DNA of 64,000 nucleotides from Olsenella_K sp050953285 (GCA_050953285.1 JBMNMK010000002.1:1426001-1490000), one strand, 5' to 3'. Shown: positions 9,128-18,238, numbered from the stretch's first letter. Numbers and translations are program-made. The notes: a model not told the origin generated them from the letters alone.

Positions 9128-9145
9128 TGTGAGAACGATTTCACA
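9128..9145. promoter_or_regulatory. Operator-like palindrome upstream of sucrose PTS gene
   Basis: TGTGAGAACGATTTCACA is an 18-bp imperfect palindrome (7 of 9 paired positions) with central CG, 68 nt before the PTS gene. It fits a LacI-family operator and also matches 13 of 14 positions of the catabolite-responsive (cre) consensus. Either the local regulator or a CcpA-like protein could bind; this is inference. Confidence 0.55.
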
Positions 9146-9212
9146 CAGGTTCTTCTGCGATGAAATTGCAGCATGTCTTGGACTCTAGTGGGTTTGGACA
9201 AGGAGGAAGCAC

Positions 9213-11279
9213 ATGGCATTGGACCACAAACAGGCAGCGCAAGAGATACTTGATGCTGTCGGCGGTGCGGGCAACATTGTTTCTGCTGCCCATTGCGCTA
9301 CACGTCTGCGTCTAGTTATTGCGGACAACAGCAAGATTGACAAGGAGAAGGTGGAAAACGCCCAAGGTGCCAAGGGGAGCTTTGAGGCATCTGGCCAGCT
9401 CCAGGTGATCTATGGCACCGGCACCGTTAACAAGGTGTACGACGAATTCATCAAGCTTTCCGGCGCCTCCACTGCCTCAAAAGACGATGTCAAGGCTGCA
9501 GCAGCACAAAAGGCCAACCCCTTCCAGCGCGCCATCAAAGCCTTGGGCGATGTCTTTGTTCCCATCATTCCCGCCATCGTTGCATCCGGCCTGCTCATGG
9601 GCCTTACCGAGGGTATCAACAACGCTATGGGTGGAGCGCTTTCCACCAACGGCTGGTGGATCCTCATCCATGCATTCTCCAACGCTTCGTTTGTCTTCCT
9701 CCAGATCCTCATCGGCTTCTCTGCCGCGCGCGTCTTTGGTGGCAACGAGTTCTTAGGCGGCGTCATTGGCATGATTGCCAACCACACCGCACTGGTCAAC
9801 GCCTGGTCCATCCCCGGCGCTGTGCAAAAGCTGGGAGATGCCGCCTACCAGGTAGTTGGCTCTCAGTCCGCAGCGGCATGGCTGAGCTCGCTCACGGGCA
9901 CGCAAGTCACTACAGCAGGAGCTACCGCAGATGCCATCATAGCTGCCGGCGGCATTCCGCAGGTCACCCTCTTTGGTGTCTATAACGTCACCCTGCAGGG
10001 ATATCAAGGCCATGTTATCCCCATTGTCATTGCCGTCTTTGTCATGTGCATCATCGAGAAGTGGCTCCACAAGCATGTGCCTGACATGTTTGACCTATTT
10101 GTCACGCCGCTGGTAACTGTCCTGGTAACCGGCACGCTGCTTCTGGCCATCATTGGCCCCGTCTTCTCCGTGGTAGAGAACGGCGTTATGTATGGCTTCC
10201 AGTGGCTGTTGAGCATTCCGTTTGGTCTAGGCGGAGCTCTGGTCGGCGCCATCTATCCTGCCACCGTCGTCTTGGGTGTACACCACATGTTCAATGCCCT
10301 TGAGGCAACGCTCATTGCCAACACCGGCGTGGACAACTTCAATCCCATCATATCCTGCTGCAACGTAGCACAGGGCGCCGCTTGCCTGGCCGTCTTTGTC
10401 AAAACTAAGAAGATGAGGATGAAGGAGCTCGCACTCCCCTCTGGCATCTCTGGCTTCCTTGGCATCACCGAGCCTGCCATCTACGGCGTCAACCTGCCCA
10501 ACATGAAGCCGTTTGTCGCTGCCATGATTGGCGCTGCTGTGGGCGGAGCTTTGAGCTCACTGTTTGGCGTTGTCTCCATTGCATATGGCATCACCGGCAT
10601 CTTTGGCTTCCTCATTACCACGGGCTACACCCTGCAGTACGCCATCTGCATCCTGGTATCTGCCGGCGTTGCCTTTGGCCTCACGACGGTTCTCTACCGC
10701 GAGCCTGCCCCCCAAGAGACAGTTGCCACGCCTGAGGAGACCACGCAGGTAGTTGCCTCAACGCAGGCCACGGCCAACCAGTCCAGCGCCATTGCAGAGG
10801 CAGCCAACGCAACCGAGCCCATCACCGTTCATGCAGAGACGCTCACAGCACCCATGGCTGGTACCGCCATCGCCATGAAGGACGTGCCCGACCCCGTCTT
10901 TGCGTCGGAGGCCATGGGCAAAGGTGAGGCCATCGAGCCCACCGAGGGCAAGGTTTTCTCGCCCGCTAACGGCACGATCACCGTCTTGGCAGAGACCTGC
11001 CACGCCATTGGCCTTCTGACCGACGACGGCGCGGAAGTTTTGATCCACATCGGCATCGACACTGTCGAGCTCAAGGGTGCGCCATTTGCCGCGCATTGCA
11101 AGGTGGGCGATAAGGTCAAGCAGGGAGACCTGTTGATGGACGTGGATCTTAGCGCCATTGAGGCCGCCGGCAAGAAGACCACCACCATGGTCGTGGTGAC
11201 CAATACCGACGCCTACACCACCGTTGCCGGAAAAGACGGCGCGATGGGTGCAGGAGACGCGTTTATTGAGCTCAGCTAG
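9213..11279 (+). CDS. scrA: Sucrose-type PTS permease, fused EIIBCA
   Basis: 688 residues carrying all three EII domains. EIIB (about 1-90) has the phosphorylatable C28 in HCATRLR. EIIC (about 105-500) is a multi-helix permease with the ITEPAIYG signature. A Thr/Ala-rich linker (about 495-570) joins EIIA, whose active His is H612 in LIHIGIDTVELKG. The protein imports and phosphorylates a disaccharide; sucrose is inferred from the GH32 hydrolase, LacI-type regulator and fructokinase around it, but trehalose or beta-glucosides are possible in this family. ATG follows a strong AAGGAGGA site. A terminator follows directly, so the downstream kinase has its own promoter or depends on readthrough. 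Confidence 0.92.
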   Translation: MALDHKQAAQEILDAVGGAGNIVSAAHCATRLRLVIADNSKIDKEKVENAQGAKGSFEASGQLQVIYGTGTVNKVYDEFIKLSGASTASKDDVKAAAAQKANPFQRAIKALGDVFVPIIPAIVASGLLMGLTEGINNAMGGALSTNGWWILIHAFSNASFVFLQILIGFSAARVFGGNEFLGGVIGMIANHTALVNAWSIPGAVQKLGDAAYQVVGSQSAAAWLSSLTGTQVTTAGATADAIIAAGGIPQVTLFGVYNVTLQGYQGHVIPIVIAVFVMCIIEKWLHKHVPDMFDLFVTPLVTVLVTGTLLLAIIGPVFSVVENGVMYGFQWLLSIPFGLGGALVGAIYPATVVLGVHHMFNALEATLIANTGVDNFNPIISCCNVAQGAACLAVFVKTKKMRMKELALPSGISGFLGITEPAIYGVNLPNMKPFVAAMIGAAVGGALSSLFGVVSIAYGITGIFGFLITTGYTLQYAICILVSAGVAFGLTTVLYREPAPQETVATPEETTQVVASTQATANQSSAIAEAANATEPITVHAETLTAPMAGTAIAMKDVPDPVFASEAMGKGEAIEPTEGKVFSPANGTITVLAETCHAIGLLTDDGAEVLIHIGIDTVELKGAPFAAHCKVGDKVKQGDLLMDVDLSAIEAAGKKTTTMVVVTNTDAYTTVAGKDGAMGAGDAFIELS

Positions 11280-11293
11280 TTAGGTGAGCTTTC

Positions 11294-11333
11294 GTGGGGG
11301 CGGCCTGGCTGGTCTGGCTGCCCCCACTTTTTT
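11294..11333 (+). terminator. Rho-independent terminator after scrA
   Basis: GTGGGGGC (11294-11301) pairs with GCCCCCAC (11320-11327) and is followed by six T (11328-11333), 15 nt after the PTS stop. Confidence 0.88.
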
Positions 11334-11397
11334 GCCACGGTGCCGCGACCGTGCCGCAGCCGCATTGCCACGGTGCCGCGACCGTGCCGCGGCTGTG
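11332..11397. repeat. 33-bp tandem repeat, two copies
   Basis: Two nearly identical 33-bp units run back to back (11332-11364 and 11365-11397), each beginning TTGCCACGGTGCCGCGACCG. They sit between the terminator and the fructokinase gene. Each unit also contains inner CACGGT/ACCGTG inverted symmetry. Confidence 0.8.
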
Positions 11398-11445
11398 CTG
11401 CATCGCTTGGCAGACTGACACGCGCGTTCACAGAGAGGAGCACTG

Positions 11446-12402
11446 ATGTTTTCTGTTACTGCCTTGGGCGAGCTGTTGATTGACTTTACGGATGCCGGTA
11501 CCTCGGTTTCTGGGCAGAAGCTCTTTGAGCGCAACCCCGGCGGCGCGCCAGCAAACGTGCTGGTGGCCCTGGAGCGCCTGGGCTTATCATGCGCATTTAT
11601 GGGCAAGATTGGCCAGGATATGCACGGGGATTTCCTGCGCGCCACGCTCCAGGCAAACGACATTAACACCGACGGACTCATCTCTGATCCGGATACCTTC
11701 ACCACGCTGGCCTTTGTCTCCATTGATCAGACGGGCGAGCGCACGTTTTCCTTTGCGCGCAAGCCGGGCGCGGACACGCAGCTCAGGCCAGAGGAGCTCA
11801 GGCGAGAAATCATAGAGGATAGCCGCGTGTTCCACGTGGGATCTCTTTCGCTGACGGATGAGCCGGCGAGAAGTGCCACGATAGAGGCCATCCACATCGC
11901 AAAAGATGCGGGCTGCGTGCTCTCCTACGACCCCAACTACCGGGCAAGCCTCTGGAGTGATTTGGATACTGCCTGCTCGCAGATGCATTCGGTGGTCTCC
12001 TACATGGATCTGGTCAAGATCTCTGACGAGGAATGCGTGCTCTTGACAGGCCATGCTGACCCGGATGCTGCCGCGCAATCCCTTTTAGCAGAAGGTGTCA
12101 AGGTAGTCTGCGTCACCCTGGATTCTGCGGGCGCCCTGGTTGCCACCAGGGAGGGTGCCGCCGTGGTGCCGAGCTTTCCCGTGGAGCCTGTTGATACCAC
12201 GGGTGCCGGAGATTCTTTCTGGGGTGGCTTCCTCTGCGCATTCTTGGACAGCAAGCTCAAGCCGGAAGACGTCACGCTCGACGACGCCAAGGCTTATGCA
12301 CGCTTTGGCAACGCTGTGGCATCTTTGTGTGTGCGCAGCAGAGGTGCTATACCTGCTATGCCTACCTTGGCAGAAGTCGAACAGCTGCTGCAGCAAAACT
12401 AG
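11446..12402 (+). CDS. scrK: Fructokinase (PfkB/ribokinase family)
   Basis: 318 residues, normal for PfkB sugar kinases. Signature 1 is GGAPANVLVALERLG (about 34-48) and signature 2 is DTTGAGDSFWGGFL (about 247-260) with the catalytic Asp in GAGD. It would phosphorylate the fructose released by the hydrolase to fructose-6-phosphate. The start ATG follows GAGAGGAG. Position downstream of the PTS supports fructose over other sugars. The spacer after it (12403-12509) ends in a CCCGCACA-type tandem repeat near 12470-12495. Confidence 0.9.
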   Translation: MFSVTALGELLIDFTDAGTSVSGQKLFERNPGGAPANVLVALERLGLSCAFMGKIGQDMHGDFLRATLQANDINTDGLISDPDTFTTLAFVSIDQTGERTFSFARKPGADTQLRPEELRREIIEDSRVFHVGSLSLTDEPARSATIEAIHIAKDAGCVLSYDPNYRASLWSDLDTACSQMHSVVSYMDLVKISDEECVLLTGHADPDAAAQSLLAEGVKVVCVTLDSAGALVATREGAAVVPSFPVEPVDTTGAGDSFWGGFLCAFLDSKLKPEDVTLDDAKAYARFGNAVASLCVRSRGAIPAMPTLAEVEQLLQQN

Positions 12403-12509
12403 GCAGGCACGTTGGCCTTGCAGCCACAGCCAATCTGCAGACGCTAACCCTAGAACGCCATCGCACACACCACCCGCACACCCGCACACCCGCACGCTAG
12501 ACGGAGCGT

Positions 12510-13583
12510 ATGAGCATTACAGAAGAGCCTTACACCTTTGCACGAACAGGTCTTACCCTCAGAAATCACCTGGTTATGGCACCTATGGCATCCGCTAAAG
12601 CAGATGCTGTGGGCACCATAACTCACGATCTGCTGGACCACTACACCCAGCGCGCGCAGGGGCAGAACCTGGGTCTGGTCATAACGGAGCACCACTTTGT
12701 TGCACCCGAGGGCAAGGCCACCAACAACCAGGCATCCATAGCCTCAGACGCAGACATTTCCGGCCTCGCCCGTGAGGCCGCAGCACTCCACGCATGCGAT
12801 ACCCCCGTTTTAGTGCAGCTGGGTCACGCTGGCTCCGCTGCTAGCAAAGACATCTGCCACGATGCGCCCATAGCTCCGAGCGCTTGTTTGACCCCGGGTG
12901 CCAAGCGTGGTCATGCGCTTCCCCGCGCCATGGACGCAGACGATATTGCGCGTACCATTGACGCCTATGCCCAGGCAGCCCGCCGAGCAGCGGCCGCAGG
13001 CTTCGACGGCGTGGAGATCCATGCCGCGCACGGCTATTTGATTGATCAATTTATATCTCCCCTCACCAATAGGCGAACTGACGACTACGGCGGCGATACC
13101 ATATCCCGCGTGCATTTTTTGCGAGAGGTCATAGCGGCCGTCAAACAGACGCTTTCTGGCCATATGCTCATCTCGTGCCGCTTGGGCGCATCAGACTACA
13201 TGGCGGGCGGCACCACCATAAAAGACGGCGTCATGGCAGCAAAGCTGCTGGATAAGGACGGTATCGACCTCATTTCTGTCTCTGGCGGCATGAACTTCTA
13301 CACCAGGCGAGACACCCTTGCTGCCGGCTACTTCTCCGACGCCTCCCTCCCCATCAAGGCCACGGTTTCTGCTCCAGTGCTGCTCACCGGTGGTATTCGC
13401 AAGATAGAGCAAGGCGAGAAACTCCTTGCGCTTGGGGCGTGTGACCTGGTGGGCGTGGGCCGCGCACTGCTTAATAACGAGCACTGGGCAGATACGTCCA
13501 TGCGGCGGATCAGACGTTTGGAGCGTGAAGGAGCCTCTCGCCTTGAAGCGGCAGAGGTATACGACGTGCCGTGGCAGCGGTAG
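12510..13583 (+). CDS. NADH:flavin oxidoreductase, old yellow enzyme family
   Basis: 357 residues forming an FMN-binding TIM barrel. Recognisable parts: N-terminal APMASAKAD (cofactor binding), QLGHAG (about 108-113), the GFDGVEIHAAHGYLIDQFISP block (about 166-186) with the substrate-binding HAAH, NRRTDDYGG, and the phosphate-binding end LTGGIRKIEQ/VGVGRALL. It lacks the C-terminal FeS and NAD domains of 2,4-dienoyl-CoA reductase, so it is the short OYE/YqjM type reducing activated alkenes. The physiological substrate is unknown. Confidence 0.88.
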   Translation: MSITEEPYTFARTGLTLRNHLVMAPMASAKADAVGTITHDLLDHYTQRAQGQNLGLVITEHHFVAPEGKATNNQASIASDADISGLAREAAALHACDTPVLVQLGHAGSAASKDICHDAPIAPSACLTPGAKRGHALPRAMDADDIARTIDAYAQAARRAAAAGFDGVEIHAAHGYLIDQFISPLTNRRTDDYGGDTISRVHFLREVIAAVKQTLSGHMLISCRLGASDYMAGGTTIKDGVMAAKLLDKDGIDLISVSGGMNFYTRRDTLAAGYFSDASLPIKATVSAPVLLTGGIRKIEQGEKLLALGACDLVGVGRALLNNEHWADTSMRRIRRLEREGASRLEAAEVYDVPWQR

Positions 13584-13657
13584 TTACCGCGTGGCTAGGC
13601 ACCGGTAGTTGCTGCGTGGTTAGAAGGCCGTAGCTGTAGCGTGGTTAGGCAGCGGCG
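13571..13657. repeat. Degenerate 25-bp tandem repeat after OYE gene
   Basis: Units starting GTGG at 13571, 13591, 13616 and 13641 follow a ~25-bp period (GTGGCTAGGCACCGGTAGTT, GTGGTTAGAAGGCCGTAGCT and so on). The array begins within the last codons of the OYE gene and fills the convergent spacer. Confidence 0.65.
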
Positions 13658-13660
13658 GCG

Positions 13661-14221
13661 CTAGGCCATCTGCTGATCGCCTTTGACTAGGTCTTGGCGT
13701 GTATGCAGCGCTAAGTCCGTATTGGCGGCAAGCTTCTCTTTTGCGTCCGTAAAGAGCTGGTTGAAGCCGGGCTTGCCTGCGGGAGGATTTCTGAGGTCGT
13801 AGTCAACTATCTCTGGAATATCCAGCTCAAGAGCGTCAATCTCTTCCAAGATTTTTGCAATCATGACCACTGTGGGGTCACAATCCTCCTCGAGTGTTCT
13901 GTACTTTGGACCCAGCTCATCGCAGCGGCATGAGCCTGCGCGCTCCTTGACCGTCGTAACAAAGAGATTGCACTTGATGGAGAGAAGCGGGCTGTTGTGG
14001 CCATTGCCAGAGCAGTATTTAAGTCCCATAGCTGCAATGCCACCGCTGATGGCACCACACACTTCACCGCAATGCATACCGCCACCAAAGCCCGCCATAA
14101 TAGGACTTATGTCTTCGGTAAATCCTAAGTTCCAGACATCGTTTGCTGCCAAGAAGACGGACTCGGCACAGGTGTAACCTTTGCCTCTATATGCCTTTGC
14201 AGCCTCTGCCAATGTGGTCAC
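13661..14221 (-). CDS. C_GCAxxG_C_C family protein
   Basis: 186 residues from a GTG at 14221 with a strong GGAGGAG site; a longer reading (to 14281) lacks one. The family motif is plain: HCGEVCGAISGGIAAMG at about residue 60-76, an upstream TCAES Cys, and later Cys residues (KYCSG, IKCN, SCRCDELG, EEDCDP). The many conserved Cys suggest a redox or metal/FeS-binding role; members are common in anaerobes and often sit near molybdenum or selenium enzymes, but the function is not established. Confidence 0.85.
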   Translation of the reverse strand: MTTLAEAAKAYRGKGYTCAESVFLAANDVWNLGFTEDISPIMAGFGGGMHCGEVCGAISGGIAAMGLKYCSGNGHNSPLLSIKCNLFVTTVKERAGSCRCDELGPKYRTLEEDCDPTVVMIAKILEEIDALELDIPEIVDYDLRNPPAGKPGFNQLFTDAKEKLAANTDLALHTRQDLVKGDQQMA

Positions 14222-14361
14222 GCGTTCTCCTCCCCTATGTGCTATGCGCACTGAAATTGCAACCAGAAGCTCGTCAAGCACTCCTATACATGCCTTTGGG
14301 AACAGAATATCCGCGCTTTGAGTATTGACGGATCTGGATTCGATTACTCATAAAAGATTTT

Positions 14362-14547
14362 CTAAGCAAACAGCTGTTTCATCAGATAACAACCTACAAC
14401 TGTAGACATGTTTGTGATCTGCGGATCATCTATGTCAGCAATAACTGCTTCAAAGAGCAATTCGTACTCCATCCCAAGGGTGCAAAGCTTCAGTTTTCCT
14501 AGCGAACTATATGATGTAATACATTGCACCCGAAGGCTGTAACCCAA
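14362..14547 (-). pseudogene. Relic of an unrecognised gene (C-terminal part)
   Basis: A ~60-codon open stretch whose second half (MEYELLFEAVIADIDDPQIT) is acidic and protein-like, ending in VVGCYLMKQLFA. No ribosome site precedes the first ATG. I do not recognise the family. It is probably the 3' end of a decayed gene whose earlier part may be the next relic on the same strand. Confidence 0.3.
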
Positions 14548-14681
14548 CAGTCGCAGAGTTGAGAATCAGCTTTCTTATCATATCTCTTTCAACGACAAAT
14601 AGCCCAGATTTACTGTACTTGCATATCCAGTTTCAGGACGAGGAATTACCTCTTTCGTGCCCTTGTTATTATTGACACATC

Positions 14682-14854
14682 TAGACGTATTTGAGGCGAT
14701 AGCACTCACCGTCAAAGATAAGTGAGCATTTTCCCTCTTTCACACTGATAGTATTGCGAATGGCTGCGTGCCGAAAATTGACATCACCGCTCTGCTTGCC
14801 ATGGTGCTCGATTTTACCCAACTGAGCAATCGGAGCATTACTGAGAATCAACCT
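14682..14854 (-). pseudogene. Relic of an unrecognised gene (internal fragment)
   Basis: 57 open codons on the minus strand, with pieces such as LILSNAPIAQLGKIEHHGKQ, VNFRHAAIRNTISV and CSLIFDGECYRLKYV, end in a TAG followed by more stops. The composition is protein-like, but there is no start or ribosome site. It may belong with the relic at 14362-14547. Function unknown. Confidence 0.3.
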
Positions 14855-15220
14855 CATTCTCTGGTATTAGACAGTCATCCTTTTGTTTTGGCTTCCGTCA
14901 ATTCAAGATGCTAGGGGATGGTCGTTGTTTTATTCAGGCAGACCGTGACACCAACTTTTGACACATGATCGTTTTGGACGTCGTTGCAGTTTTGGCTCAG
15001 ACACAATACATTGCGAATTGCATATTCAATAATGCCCCTGCCGATCGTCGAACAGCAGGAACATCAAGAACAGCCCTCTAAAGGTCAAGAAGTCAAACTC
15101 GAGAGCTTTTTGAACACGGCGTGTTGTACGCAAAGATAAAAGACCCGCTGTACACCCTTCGGCGCACAGCGGAGGATGTGAATCCAGAAGCGCAGACAAA
15201 GATGGTGCCCGCTCCATTGG

Positions 15221-17005
15221 CTATGCCTTCCGATGCAGGCGCACCGAAACGCCAATTACGAGTAAGCCGATGACGGCACTGATCGCTGCGTACACGAGCA
15301 GCTACGTCCTGATGTCACCAGTATAGGAGAGGTGAGAGAATTCGATGACATTGTCGGCGCCCACACCGCTGCCAGTATCGCTACCGGTGTCACTGCTGCC
15401 ATTCCTCGTGCCGCCGGTCAGATTGTCTTCGCCTCCCGTGCCGCCGCCCTTCTGACTCTGTTCGGTCCAACGGGCAATGAGGGTGACCTCAGCTTTGATG
15501 ATCGTCTCGCTCGTAACCTGGTTGCCATCGGCATCGAACCAGCCGCCGAATGTATAGCCGTTGCGGACAGGCGTGGGTAGCGCACCAATGGCTCTGCTAG
15601 GCTCAACCTCGGCCATCGTCGGTGTCACCTCGCCACCCGCTAGTTCGAAGGTCACGGTGACATGCATGGACTCGGGATCAGCGCTGTCCTCCACAGTAAT
15701 CGCATAGCGCGTATTGCCAAGGCGAAGACTGGTCTCACCTGGCCCGACTGCCGTGAAGATGAAAAGGGATGAGGCACCCTCGGTCACAGTGGCAACCTGA
15801 TCCACCTTGTTCGACGTCGAGGTACTCGGATGCAGCAGGTAGTAGATGCCGTTCTCGATGTCGACGACAAGATACTCGCCATTGGTAATCTCATCGGCGC
15901 CCGTTACGCGCTCATAGCCAAGAATCTTGCTAACAGAGTGTGCGGAGTTCCCATCATCTGAGATGGGCCGGAACAGTGCAAAGGAGGTGTAGACCTCGTA
16001 GCCGCTCAACGTGCCAACGCGGTCGAACACGCCATTCCTGAAGTAGAGATAGCGGCTGCCGTCGTAGATCGTAAACAGGTCGGAGCTCGTGCCTTCAGCC
16101 AGATCGACGGTCGTCTCGAACATGGAGAAGGGGAAGCCAACTCCCTGCCCGGCAGGAGAAAGCCACACCTTCGTGCCACCATCGGTGGTGCCCGTCGCGG
16201 TGAACCCGCCCTTATCGTCCGCAGTGAAGGTGTAGTGGTTATCGGACAGAAGGGAAGCTGTTCCCCGGCTCATAGCGCCCGAAGTGAGAGAAATCTCCAC
16301 CGTGACAACGCTGGGTTCTAGTGCAGTCGTGTCGGCATCGGTGTAATCGCCAGCAATCGCGAAGGAGGCGCTCGGGGCACCCTCAAGATCGAGCTTGATA
16401 TCCGCGAGCATACCCGTCACGGTGATGATATAGCGCGTCGCACCCACAATGAGCTGGGTTTTGCCGGGAGCAAGGCCGCTTACCACGATGTCGTCGTCAA
16501 CGATGTCATAGATGGCGATCGCGGTGTCCAAGGAGCTCGCATCAACTCCGGTTGAAAGATCCTCGCTGCGAACCCCTAGGTTGCTGCTGTCCATTTCGAC
16601 GGTTGCAGATGTCTCATAGTAGTTGGTCACCGTGACGTTATAGCGCACGTTTTCGATTCGCACGGAGGTTGTGCCCTCGCCGATGCCGATAAAGGTAATG
16701 TCGATGACGGCAGAGACATCGGGAGTCACCAGGACAATCTGGTCTCTCGTGGAACTCGTGGACAGGGACGGGTAGAGCACAGAGAAGGAGCCGTTGCTTG
16801 CCTCTGAGACGATGAGATACAACCCACTTTCAAAATTTTTGGGTTCCTGCACCCTCACATATCCGGGAATCTCGGTACTCGAGGCTTCTCCGTCCTTGAC
16901 GGCACGGTAGAGATACCACGAGCAGTTATTCATCCACGTGGTGTTGTTATTGAGGCTGTTCATGTGGTTGAGCTGCTGCGTGCTCTTGTCGAAATAGAGA
17001 TGGAG
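15221..17005 (-). pseudogene. Sortase-type surface protein gene, broken at both ends
   Basis: About 590 codons encode the C-terminal part of a cell-wall surface protein. Two ~150-residue related blocks are seen, each with a YLYF...YLYR/FALFR segment, a GYxRV step and an Ig-like strand pattern ending RYxxTV. An InlB B-repeat (Listeria-Bacteroides type: VTVTFELAGG ... GYTFGGWFDADG ... VTLIARWTE) and a Gly/Ser/Thr-rich wall-spanning stretch follow. The sorting signal LSYTGD is reached, but a TAG at 15302-15304 stops translation four codons later. Past that stop, in the same frame, lie LLVYAAISAVIGLLVIGVSV and RLHRKA, an intact membrane anchor ending at 15221. The 5' end, with the signal peptide, is missing: protein-like sequence stops at about 17005 where phage sequence begins. 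Confidence 0.8.
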
Positions 17006-17504
17006 ACCAGTAAAGAAATTCGATGGACTAACAGACAACCCTGAGGTAAACAAAGCAATGGCAAAAGCGTGCCAGGCTATGCTTGTACACAGAAGTGGCA
17101 CCGCAAAAGAAGATCTCTATCATATAGATTCACGAACGGGAGAAGTTAGAGCAAAGAGCGTAAGCGGAGATGAGAACTACCAAACAAAGGCAACGTCAAA
17201 AACGATTAAAGCAATTGCAGAAAACAGAGGGAACTTAATTGGTATACATAACCACGGTACTAACATACCGCCGACGGGGAGTGACTCTAGCGCAGCACGT
17301 TTAAACGGTTATAAATTCGGCATAGCAGCACTTCACGATGGTCGTGTGTTTACTTTTACCTGCAGGAATAGTAAATTTAACTCTAGAAGCTTTGACGAGA
17401 AGATTAACAGACTGAGACAACAAGGCTATTCATCAGATGATGCCTTTGTTAAGGCGGCGGAGCAAGCAGCAGAGAGGGGGCTTATATCATGGACTCTACT
17501 CTAA
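17004..17504 (+). pseudogene. Phage minor-head/MuF-type protein, 5'-truncated
   Basis: The frame is open from about 17000 and reads KKFDGLTDNPEVNKAMAKAC before the first ATG (17058), so the gene has lost its 5' end at the junction with the surface-protein gene rather than starting at that ATG. The C-terminal ~150 residues carry HRSGTAKEDLYHIDSRTGEV and IGIHNHGTNIPPTGSDSSAA, a pattern found at the end of some phage minor capsid proteins and resembling a JAB-like HxH...SxxD arrangement. Whether any product is made is doubtful. Confidence 0.65.
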
Positions 17505-17737
17505 GAAAAGAGGACTTCCCCGATATGGTCGCATATCAGTGTGCAGTTCTTGGTATCATTGATGACCTCGATCGTTCTAGGTTATGGACGTTTCCTGAGT
17601 TTACTCTTACAGAAAAAGAGCTCGCACGAACTGCAGCGATGACTGATGAAGAGTTTGAACAGTGGTGTTATGAGCAGGAGCACCCCTCACCAGATACCAA
17701 ATGGACAGAGTGGGCTGGTATTGTTTACCAGGACTAG
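17489..17737 (+). CDS. Small phage-type protein, unknown function
   Basis: 82 residues, acidic, rich in Glu and Trp (WTFPEF, EEFEQWCYEQEHP). It overlaps the end of the truncated minor-head gene by 16 nt and has AGAGGGGG upstream of its ATG, which fits a phage structural operon. Not recognised beyond the context. The reading frame is intact. A terminator follows about 33 nt later. Confidence 0.6.
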   Translation: MDSTLRKEDFPDMVAYQCAVLGIIDDLDRSRLWTFPEFTLTEKELARTAAMTDEEFEQWCYEQEHPSPDTKWTEWAGIVYQD

Positions 17738-17769
17738 CCCGCTGAAGACCTTACAAACCAGTATCTTAC

Positions 17770-17791
17770 AGCCCGCACATGCGGGCTTTTT
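17770..17791 (+). terminator. Rho-independent terminator
   Basis: AGCCCGC (17770-17776), loop ACAT, GCGGGCT (17781-17787) and a T-run to 17791. It follows the small phage-type gene. Confidence 0.85.
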
Positions 17792-17841
17792 CATGCCGTG
17801 AGGGGCTCTGTAACCTCAAATACACGAAGAAGGAGCTACCC

Positions 17842-18183
17842 ATGGCAAATAACGAGTTTATCGACATCAAGGTGGATAACACAGAGCTGTTTAGCACCGA
17901 ATTACATGGAAAGTTAGCCGCAGCACTTGAAGCGGTGGGGCTGGCAGCTGAAGGATACGCAAAACGGCTTTGTCCTGTAGATACAGGACGTTTGCGCAAC
18001 AGTATTACACACGTAGTAAATGGATCAGACTCAAGCGTGGTTATTGGCACTAACGTTGAGTACGCCAAATACGTTGAAGAAGGTACTTCAAGGCAGAAAC
18101 CACAGCCTTACCTTACACCTGCCGCAACAGAGCATATCACACAGTATGCAAAGCTTTTTAAGGCGTATCTACAGGAGCAGTAA
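17842..18183 (+). CDS. HK97 gp10-like phage head-tail protein
   Basis: 113 residues from an ATG at 17842 preceded by AAGGAG. The pattern GYAKRLCPVDTGRLRNSITH followed by VGTNVEYAKYVEEGTS and PYLTPA is diagnostic of the HK97-gp10/neck family, which forms part of the head-tail connector. It is normal for the family in length and intact. It stands alone: no tail, portal, terminase, integrase or lysis gene lies beside it, so it is a prophage relic rather than a working module. Confidence 0.85.
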   Translation: MANNEFIDIKVDNTELFSTELHGKLAAALEAVGLAAEGYAKRLCPVDTGRLRNSITHVVNGSDSSVVIGTNVEYAKYVEEGTSRQKPQPYLTPAATEHITQYAKLFKAYLQEQ

Positions 18184-18209
18184 GCAAGGGCCTTGTGAGT
18201 GGTATCAGA

Positions 18210-18238
18210 GTGTTCCCCGCACACTTGGGGATGATCCC
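18210..18238 (+). CRISPR. Solitary type I-E CRISPR repeat
   Basis: A 29-bp sequence with exactly the form of a type I-E repeat: GTGTTCCCCGC at the left, TTGGGGATGATCCC at the right, and the CCCC...GGGG stem. It aligns with the E. coli I-E repeat through GTTCCCCGC and GGGGAT. No second repeat follows at the expected ~61-bp spacing on either side, and no cas gene is in the window. It lies 27 nt after the gp10-like gene. Confidence 0.7.

Larger units (their letters stand above)
14282..15220. other. Gene-free, relatively AT-rich spacer with gene relics
   Basis: About 940 bp with no intact gene and lower GC than its surroundings. Two minus-strand stretches still read like protein (14362-14547 and 14682-14854, listed separately). 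The rest shows stops in all frames. It forms the left part of a decaying accessory island that continues to about 18.95 kb. Confidence 0.6.
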
